Source of the DNA: a virus
Virus record (IMG/VR): IMGVR_UViG_3300045741_000146
Location: 1 to 31,884 of that record
Length of the DNA: 31,884 nt
Strand: one strand, 5' to 3'
Under the pieces are notes generated by a model, which was not told the origin of the DNA, searched no databases, and saw nothing but the letters and a program-made list of their open reading frames with translations. Below, piece after piece: positions 25,485 through 31,884 of this stretch (the stretch's first letter is position 1; each line of letters begins with the position of its first letter). The translations under genes and the position numbers were made by a program.

Positions 25485-28400
25485 ATGACAAAAATAAATT
25501 CCAATCAAATTAAAGGGGTTCCAACCGGCTCAGGCGGAGGCGGTGGTGTAAGCTCTGGAATTTATGTTTTAAATAATACTGGAACTGGATTAGTAAATAC
25601 ATTAAACATTCATGGTAATGGCGTTGTTGTTGTTTCAAGTGGAGCATCATCTGATATTTTAATTAATACATCTGCTTCTGGAACTCAAGGGCCACAAGGA
25701 TCTCCTGGTGTTACTGGCGTTCAAGGACCACAAGGATCTCCTGGTGTTACTGGTCCTGCTGGATTGCAAGGTATTCAAGGTAGTCCAGGAGTTACTGGTC
25801 TTCAAGGCCCAACTGGATCTCAAGGCCCTCAGGGCGCACAAGGATCACCTGGAGTTACTGGCCCTCAAGGAATTCAAGGCATTCAAGGATCTCCAGGAGT
25901 TACAGGAGCAACGGGACCTACTGGGCCTCAAGGATTACAAGGACAACAAGGTTCTCCTGGAGTTACTGGATTACAAGGTCCAACTGGATCTATTGGCCCT
26001 CAGGGTCCACAAGGATCTCCTGGCGTTACTGGTCCACAAGGTCCAACCGGATCTGCCGGACAAAACTCATTTAACACAACTCCAACTTATTCTCAAAATA
26101 ATTTAGGTCCAGTTTCAGTAGTCTCTGGAGCTTATCAGGGCTGGGAACAAGTCGGTCAAGCTGTATTTGTTGGTACTGGAGGCTATTACGTAGTTACAGG
26201 CATTTCGGGAACCAATCTTGTTCTAGCTAACCTTGCAAGTAATCTTCCAAGCGGCACTGTAATTAATGCAAGTAACATCTCTCCTGGAGGCATACCTGGA
26301 GTTACAGGACCTACTGGATCTATTGGCCCTCAAGGTAATCAAGGAAGTCCGGGAGTAACAGGAACTCAAGGACCAACTGGAACTATTGGCGCAACTGGAC
26401 CAACTGGCCCACAAGGTAATCAAGGGTCTCCAGGAGTAACTGGGCCTACAGGACCTCAAGGTCCGCAAGGAAGTCAAGGATCAACTGGATCTATTGGACC
26501 TCAAGGATCACCTGGTGTAACAGGCGCTCAAGGACCAACAGGATCTGCTGGACAAAATGCCTTTAATACAACTCCAACTTATACTCAAAATAATGCAGGT
26601 TTAGTTTCTGTAGTGTCTGGAGCATATCAAGGTTGGGAACAAGTTGGTCAAGTTGTATTTATTCAAACTGGTGGTTATTATGTTGTTACAGGTATATCAG
26701 GAACTAATTTAGTTCTAGCTAACCTTGCAAGTAATCTTCCAAGTGGTACTATAGTAAATTTTGCTAATATTTCACCAGGAGGCATACCTGGAGTTACAGG
26801 ACCACAAGGCCCTCAAGGTATTGGTGCTTCTGGTATTCCAGGTCCAACCGGCCCAACAGGACCACAAGGACCACAAGGCCCACAAGGATCCCCTGGCGTA
26901 ACAGGAGTAACAGGGCCTACTGGGCCTCAAGGACCACAAGGAAGCCCTGGAGTTACTGGAGTAACAGGCCCAACTGGACCTCAAGGTAATCAAGGCTCTC
27001 CTGGTGTTACAGGTCCTACAGGACCTCAAGGCCCTCAAGGAAGTCAAGGATCAACTGGATCTATTGGCCCTCAAGGTTCTCCTGGAGTAACAGGAACACA
27101 AGGTCCAACTGGAACAATTGGAAGAGATTCATTTAATAGCACCGCAACATTTACTCAGAATAACTCTAATCAAGTAACAGTAGTGTCTGGCGCTTATGCA
27201 GGTTGGGAGCAGTTAGGTCAGGCTGTTTATATAGGAACTGGCGGTTATTATGTAGTTACAGGTATATCTGGAACCAATTTAGTTCTAGCTAACCTTGCAA
27301 GTAATCTTCCAAGTGGTACTATAATTAATGCAAGCAATATTTCACCAGGAGGCATACCGGGAGTAACAGGACCAACAGGATCTATTGGTCCTCAAGGATC
27401 TCCTGGCGTTACTGGAACTCAAGGACCACAAGGATCACCTGGTGTTACTGGAACTCAAGGTCCAACTGGAACTATTGGAGCAACTGGTTCCCAAGGCCCA
27501 CAAGGAAGTCCTGGAGTAACAGGTGTAACAGGTCCAACTGGCCCAGCGGGATCTCAGGGATCACAAGGTTCTCCTGGTGTTACAGGTCCAACCGGACCTC
27601 AAGGCCCACAAGGAAGTCAAGGATCAACTGGATCTATTGGACCTCAAGGACCAACCGGATCTGCTGGACAAAATGCCTTTAATACTACAGCTACGTTTAC
27701 TCAAAACAATTCTAATCAAGTAACTGTTGTCTCTGGAGCCTATCAAGGCTGGCAACAATTAGGCCAAGCTGTATTTGTAGGAACAGCTGGATACTATGTT
27801 GTTACAGGTATATCTGGAACCAATTTAGTTCTAGCTAACCTTGCAAGTAATCTTCCAAGTGGTACTATAATTAATGCAAGTAACATCTCTCCTGGAGGCA
27901 TACCTGGTGTAACTGGTCCAACAGGATCAATTGGACCTCAAGGAAGCCAAGGAGCAACAGGATCAATTGGACCTCAAGGTATTCAAGGAAGCCCCGGAGT
28001 AACAGGTGTAACAGGACCTACTGGGCCTCAAGGACCACAAGGAAATCAAGGAAGTCCTGGAGTAACTGGTGTTACAGGGCCTCAAGGTAATCAGGGATCA
28101 CCTGGAGTAACAGGACCACAGGGACCACAAGGAAGTCAAGGATCAACTGGATCAATTGGACCTCAAGGATCACCTGGTGTAACAGGAACACAAGGCCCAA
28201 CAGGAACAGTTGGACAAAACGCCTTTAATACTACAGCAACATTCACTCAGAATAACTCTAATCAAGTAACTGTTGTTTCTGGCGCATATGCTGGATGGGA
28301 GCAGTTGGGCCAGGCTGTTTATATAGGTACTGGAGGCTATTATGTAGTAACTGGAATTAGTGGAACTAATCTTGTTTTAGCTAACCTTGCAAGTAACCTT

Positions 28401-31400
28401 CCAAGTGGTACTGTAATAAATGCAAGTAATATTTCACCAGGAGGTATACCTGGAGTTACAGGGCCTACTGGATCAATTGGTCCTCAAGGGTCTCCTGGTG
28501 TTACTGGAACTCAAGGTCAACAAGGATCTCCAGGAGTAACAGGCCCAACCGGACCTCAAGGCCCACAAGGAAGTCAAGGATCAACTGGATCTATTGGCCC
28601 TCAAGGAAGTCCAGGAGTAACTGGCGCTCAAGGACCAACAGGAACTGTAGGTAGAGATTCTTTTAATACGACACCTACTTACTCTCAAAACAACTTAGGC
28701 CCAGTTTCTGTAGTATCTGGAGCTTATGCAGGTTGGGAACAGTTAGGCCAGGCTGTTTATATTGGTACTGGAGGATATTATGTAGTCACAGGTATATCTG
28801 GAACTAATTTAGTTCTAGCTAATCTTGCAAGTAACCTTCCAAGTGGTACTGTAATAAACTTCTCTAGTATATCTCCAGGAGGTATTCCTGGAATAACAGG
28901 ACCTACTGGTTCTCAGGGACCTCAAGGATCACAAGGATCTCCAGGAGTAACAGGTCCAACCGGACCTCAAGGCCCACAAGGAAGCCCTGGAGTTACTGGA
29001 GTAACAGGCCCAACTGGACCTCAAGGTAATCAAGGCTCTCCTGGTGTTACAGGTCCAACCGGACCTCAAGGCCCTCAAGGAAGTCAAGGATCAACTGGAT
29101 CTATTGGACCTCAAGGATCACCTGGTGTTACTGGTCCAACTGGTGCTGCTGGTAGAGATTCATTTAACACCACGCCTACATTTACACAAAATAATTCAAG
29201 TTTAGTTTCTGTTGTGTCAGGCGCCTATGCTGGCTGGGAGCAATTAGGTCAAGCTGTTTATATCGGTACTGGAGGCTATTACGTAGTAACTGGCATATCT
29301 GGAACTAATCTTGTTCTAGCCAACCTTGCAAGTAATCTTCCAAGCGGTACTGTAATTAACGCAAGCAACATATCTCCCGGAGGAATACCTGGAGTAACAG
29401 GACCACAGGGACCACAAGGAAGTCAAGGATCAACTGGATCAATTGGACTTCAAGGTATTCAAGGATCTCCAGGTATAACTGGCGCAACGGGACCTACTGG
29501 ACCTCAAGGACCACAAGGAATTCAAGGCTCTCCTGGTGTTACGGGAGCAACTGGACCTACTGGGCCAGCAGGATCTCAAGGACCTCAAGGATCACCTGGT
29601 GTTACTGGACCAACCGGACCTCAAGGACCACAAGGCCCTCCAGGAAGTGGAAGCGGTGGTGGAGGAGCTACATTTGCAAGCCAATTTACTGCAGGGCTTG
29701 TTAATATGCCAGCTGGAGATCTTTCAGGTAGAAGTTCAAGTGCAACAGCCCCAACTATTAATAAATTAACTGGAGATGCTACTGGTGGAATTCAACTTCC
29801 AACTGGTGGATTCATTTATTATGGTGGTAGTGTATCATCTTCTATTGCAACTGGATTAGTAAGACTTCCATATATAATTAATGATGGCACTACTACAAGT
29901 AATATTCCGGTAGTTGCTGCCCCTGGATTTAATCCAGGAACTTTTGTAAATCTTCTTGGTCTTGGATATGATAATCTTAATGGTACTACATATTTAACAA
30001 TAAATCATGGGTGGGATTCTTCTGCACCTGGTGGTGGCGGGCCTCACAATCATAGATTTGGTTTTAATCAATATGTTGTATTTACTGACTCAAATATTAA
30101 CAATTATTTTGCTTTGGATGCAAATAGGCCTGGTGGTATTCCGGCAGTAATTATTCCTGCTCCAAATATGTATTTTGGTAACATTAAAGATCAGCCAAAT
30201 GGAAATCATAATTTAATTATGGTTCCAATGAATTCTGATAATGTTACTCAAGATCTTTCAATAATTGCTCAAGCTCCATTTTCTACAGCAACAGTTAATA
30301 GACAACCAGGTGATATAAATCTTAATATTCCTCAACCAGTTGGTACTGGAATAATACCTTATGGTAAAATATTCTTTACACAAGGCGCATCTGGAGGTCT
30401 TTCTGGAATATCAGCTTCTGGAATGGCTGAAATAAGTAGAGATTCAAAAGGTGCTCCATATATTGCAATATATGGGCCTGCATCTTCAACTGGAATGCTT
30501 AGTTTCCAAGTTCAATCTGGAGTAGCATCTTATACATTAAATTGGCCAAATGCAGTTGGTGCAGCTGGAAACGTATTATCAACAGATGCTGTTGGTAATT
30601 TGTCTTGGGTCACTCAAAGTGCATCATCTGGTGGCGGTGCTGGAGTAACATTAGCCACTCAGGCAACTCCAGGTGTTCTTTATCTTCCTGCTGGAGATTT
30701 AAATGGAACGGGATCAAATGCAACCGGCCCAACAATTTCTAAATTAAGTGGCGATGCATCTGGTATGATTCAAATACCAACAGGAGTGGCCGCTTATGTT
30801 GGAGGATCTGTTGGATCTGCAGCCCCTACTGGCTTAATAAGATTACCATATGTTTCAAATATAATTGGTAAAAATTTTGCAATTATAAATGCACTTGGAC
30901 ATACTGGTTCTTATGGAATATTATCTACTTCTATAGATTCATCAGCAACAGCAGATCAAATTAATGTCGGCGATTTAACTAAAAATACCGGAAATGAATT
31001 ACTTTCATTAAATGCTCAAAATCAAATCTTCTTTGCTGTAAATACACCATCTACTATAGCTACTGGATTAAATCCAGCTAATGCAAATGCAGTTATTATT
31101 AGTAGAGATGCAAATAATGCGCCATTCCTTGGAATATATGGCCCATCTGGAGCAACTGGATTAATGACATTTAAGGTCCAATCTGGAGTTGCCTCTTATG
31201 CATTAAATTGGCCAAATGCAGTTGGACCAAGTGGTAATTTCTTATCAACAGATTCTGTTGGTAACTTATCTTGGCAGCCACACATTATATTGCCAGCAGG
31301 AGACTTAAGTGGAACAGGATCAACTACGACTGGCCCAACTATTTCTAAATTAAGTGGAAATGTTTCTGGAACAGTTCAAATTCCATCAGGAATTGGATTA

Positions 31401-31884
31401 TATGTTGGTGGCGCTGGTCAATCAGCGGCAGCTACTGGAATTTTAAGATTACCATTTGCCGGCCCAACAAATAATTCATTTCCAGTTATTGATGTTCTTG
31501 GACAAAGTGGTTCATATAATATATTATCATACGGTGTTGATCAATCTTTTAAATCAGATGAAATAAATATAGGTGATGTTAATAAGCTTGCTGGAAATAA
31601 TTTATTAATATTTGGCGCTCAAAATATAATTCAATTCCAAGTAAATACTCCATCTACTACAGCAACTGGATTAACTATAGCTAATACCAATGCTATTACA
31701 ATATATAGAGATACATTAAATGCTCCAGTATTAGGAATATATGGACCTTCTGGCGCAACTGGATTAATGACATTTAAGGTTCAATCTGGAGTTGCTTCTT
31801 ATGCTTTAAATTGGCCAAATGCAGTTGGACCAAGTGGTAATTTCTTATCAACAGATTCTGTTGGTAATTTATCTTGGCAATCTG
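25485..31884 (+). CDS. Giant collagen-like tail fibre (3' end outside window)
   Basis: The frame opens at ATG 25485, two bases after the previous stop, and stays open to the window end: 2,133 codons without a stop. There is no clear ribosome site, so translation is probably coupled. Parts: a short N-terminal head with a Gly-rich linker (about 1-65); a collagen-like stalk of units such as [10 protein letters not shown]; seven copies of an 80-residue globular module separated by Gly-X-Y stalks (module 1 starts at codon 193); a final stalk ending in GSGSGGGG (about 1,385); then a second repeat family starting with PAGDLSG and ending GNLSWQ. Collagen stalks trimerise, so this is likely a very long, flexible trimeric fibre. 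Function in adhesion is inferred. Confidence 0.88.
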   Translation, partial: MTKINSNQIKGVPTGSGGGGGVSSGIYVLNNTGTGLVNTLNIHGNGVVVVSSGASSDILINTSASGTQGPQGSPGVTGVQGPQGSPGVTGPAGLQGIQGSPGVTGLQGPTGSQGPQGAQGSPGVTGPQGIQGIQGSPGVTGATGPTGPQGLQGQQGSPGVTGLQGPTGSIGPQGPQGSPGVTGPQGPTGSAGQNSFNTTPTYSQNNLGPVSVVSGAYQGWEQVGQAVFVGTGGYYVVTGISGTNLVLANLASNLPSGTVINASNISPGGIPGVTGPTGSIGPQGNQGSPGVTGTQGPTGTIGATGPTGPQGNQGSPGVTGPTGPQGPQGSQGSTGSIGPQGSPGVTGAQGPTGSAGQNAFNTTPTYTQNNAGLVSVVSGAYQGWEQVGQVVFIQTGGYYVVTGISGTNLVLANLASNLPSGTIVNFANISPGGIPGVTGPQGPQGIGASGIPGPTGPTGPQGPQGPQGSPGVTGVTGPTGPQGPQGSPGVTGVTGPTGPQGNQGSPGVTGPTGPQGPQGSQGSTGSIGPQGSPGVTGTQGPTGTIGRDSFNSTATFTQNNSNQVTVVSGAYAGWEQLGQAVYIGTGGYYVVTGISGTNLVLANLASNLPSGTIINASNISPGGIPGVTGPTGSIGPQGSPGVTGTQGPQGSPGVTGTQGPTGTIGATGSQGPQGSPGVTGVTGPTGPAGSQGSQGSPGVTGPTGPQGPQGSQGSTGSIGPQGPTGSAGQNAFNTTATFTQNNSNQVTVVSGAYQGWQQLGQAVFVGTAGYYVVTGISGTNLVLANLASNLPSGTIINASNISPGGIPGVTGPTGSIGPQGSQGATGSIGPQGIQGSPGVTGVTGPTGPQGPQGNQGSPGVTGVTGPQGNQGSPGVTGPQGPQGSQGSTGSIGPQGSPGVTGTQGPTGTVGQNAFNTTATFTQNNSNQVTVVSGAYAGWEQLGQAVYIGTGGYYVVTGISGTNLVLANLASNLPSGTVINASNISPGGIPGVTGPTGSIGPQGSPGVTGTQGQQGSPGVTGPTGPQGPQGSQGSTGSIGPQGSPGVTGAQGPTGTVGRDSFNTTPTYSQNNLGPVSVVSGAYAGWEQLGQAVYIGTGGYYVVTGISGTNLVLANLASNLPSGTVINFSSISPGGIPGITGPTGSQGPQGSQGSPGVTGPTGPQGPQGSPGVTGVTGPTGPQGNQGSPGVTGPTGPQGPQGSQGSTGSIGPQGSPGVTGPTGAAGRDSFNTTPTFTQNNSSLVSVVSGAYAGWEQLGQAVYIGTGGYYVVTGISGTNLVLANLASNLPSGTVINASNISPGGIPGVTGPQGPQGSQGSTGSIGLQGIQGSPGITGATGPTGPQGPQGIQGSPGVTGATGPTGPAGSQGPQGSPGVTGPTGPQGPQGPPGSGSGGGGATFASQFTAGLVNMPAGDLSGRSSSATAPTINKLTGDATGGIQLPTGGFIYYGGSVSSSIATGLVRLPYIINDGTTTSNIPVVAAPGFNPGTFVNLLGLGYDNLNGTTYLTINHGWDSSAPGGGGPHNHRFGFNQYVVFTDSNINNYFALDANRPGGIPAVIIPAPNMYFGNIKDQPNGNHNLIMVPMNSDNVTQDLSIIAQAPFSTATVNRQPGDINLNIPQPVGTGIIPYGKIFFTQGASGGLSGISASGMAEISRDSKGAPYIAIYGPASSTGMLSFQVQSGVASYTLNWPNAVGAAGNVLSTDAVGNLSWVTQSASSGGGAGVTLATQATPGVLYLPAGDLNGTGSNATGPTISKLSGDASGMIQIPTGVAAYVGGSVGSAAPTGLIRLPYVSNIIGKNFAIINALGHTGSYGILSTSIDSSATADQINVGDLTKNTGNELLSLNAQNQIFFAVNTPSTIATGLNPANANAVIISRDANNAPFLGIYGPSGATGLMTFKVQSGVASYALNWPNAVGPSGNFLSTDSVGNLSWQPHIILPAGDLSGTGSTTTGPTISKLSGNVSGTVQIPSGIGLYVGGAGQSAAATGILRLPFAGPTNNSFPVIDVLGQSGSYNILSYGVDQSFKSDEINIGDVNKLAGNNLLIFGAQNIIQFQVNTPSTTATGLTIANTNAITIYRDTLNAPVLGIYGPSGATGLMTFKVQSGVASYALNWPNAVGPSGNFLSTDSVGNLSWQS
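25684..29650 (+). repeat. Collagen-like Gly-X-Y stalk segments
   Basis: Stalks between the globular modules are 252, 330, 306, 306, 198 and 261 bases long, plus one leading and one trailing stalk. They are built from [20 protein letters not shown] and [10 protein letters not shown] units with many Pro and few charges. The 330-base stalk has one break in the triplet phase ([12 protein letters not shown]), a two-residue slip; the others keep the triplet phase. Confidence 0.9.
26061..29393 (+). repeat. Seven 240-base globular modules in the giant fibre
   Basis: Copies lie at 26061-26300, 26553-26792, 27123-27362, 27669-27908, 28215-28454, 28653-28892 and 29154-29393; each is exactly 80 codons. 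The core VSGAY-[Q/A]-GW-[E/Q]-Q is followed by [20 protein letters not shown] (one copy has AGYYVV) and SNLPSGT, and each ends SPGGIPG. Variation is mostly in the first 25 residues. The module starts with either Q-N-[S/A]-F-N or R-D-S-F-N. Confidence 0.93.
29706..31884 (+). repeat. Second repeat family in the giant fibre
   Basis: Units begin at about 29706, 30684 and 31290 with [L/M]PAGDL-[S/N]-G and TISKLSG-like strands, continue with Y-[V/G]-GG and TG-[L/I]-[V/I/L]-RLP[Y/F], and close with [22 protein letters not shown] and DSVGNLSWQ. The first unit is 978 bases and carries an extra insert; the second is 606 bases. The third is nearly complete at the window end and the family probably continues. 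Confidence 0.88.

Noticed and set aside
25684-29650. Dense short DNA repeats that could suggest a CRISPR array or satellite
   Set aside because: All repeats are in one open frame and encode Gly-X-Y collagen units and a conserved bead; there are no constant repeats with unique spacers.
29536-29769. Plus-strand Leu/Gln-rich frame within the giant fibre, and similar frames at 25708-26106
   Set aside because: They are shifted-frame shadows of the collagen repeats; Gly-X-Y coding leaves the other frames open.

Overview
This AT-rich window reads as the late virion-structure region of a large tailed bacteriophage (Caudoviricetes). The basis is a recognisable HK97-type major capsid protein, tightly packed same-strand genes with Shine-Dalgarno sites, two free-standing homing endonucleases, a run of receptor-binding/tail-fibre genes and a phage-borne CCA-adding enzyme. 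The number and size of virion genes suggest a large or jumbo-class genome, but genome size and host cannot be read from here. Standard code fits throughout: no gene ends in TAG and none is broken by an in-frame TAG.

Region 1 (1-12964), head module. A 5'-truncated scaffold/core-like gene is followed by a low-complexity acidic/lysine-rich protein, two small paralogous helical proteins and a beta-rich virion protein. A GIY-YIG endonuclease comes next, then five large proteins of unknown function: three mainly helical and soluble, two with membrane-type segments. The module ends with a probable decoration protein, the major capsid protein and a strong intrinsic terminator. Nearly all of these proteins carry a short K-x-[A/S]-[A/Q/S]-type motif, usually near the N-terminus, which may be a head-maturation protease site or a core-targeting signal. 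Four of them also share a helical-hairpin module.

Region 2 (12965-22798), receptor-binding module. A LAGLIDADG endonuclease sits between the capsid gene and an array of fibre and spike genes: two adaptor/fibre proteins (one with collagen-like repeats), two LamG-like lectin-fold proteins, a short fibre protein and a 1,153-residue probable beta-helix tailspike with an internally triplicated module. The array ends in a decayed fibre gene whose N-terminal anchor duplicates that of an intact gene upstream.

Region 3 (22800-24023, minus strand). A complete class II tRNA nucleotidyltransferase (cca) lies opposite to everything else, between two blocks of fibre genes.

Region 4 (24131-31884). Two structural or adaptor genes lead into a giant fibre gene that is open to the end of the window (more than 2,130 codons). 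It alternates collagen-like Gly-X-Y stalks with seven near-identical 80-residue globular modules, then enters a second repeat family of about 200 residues.
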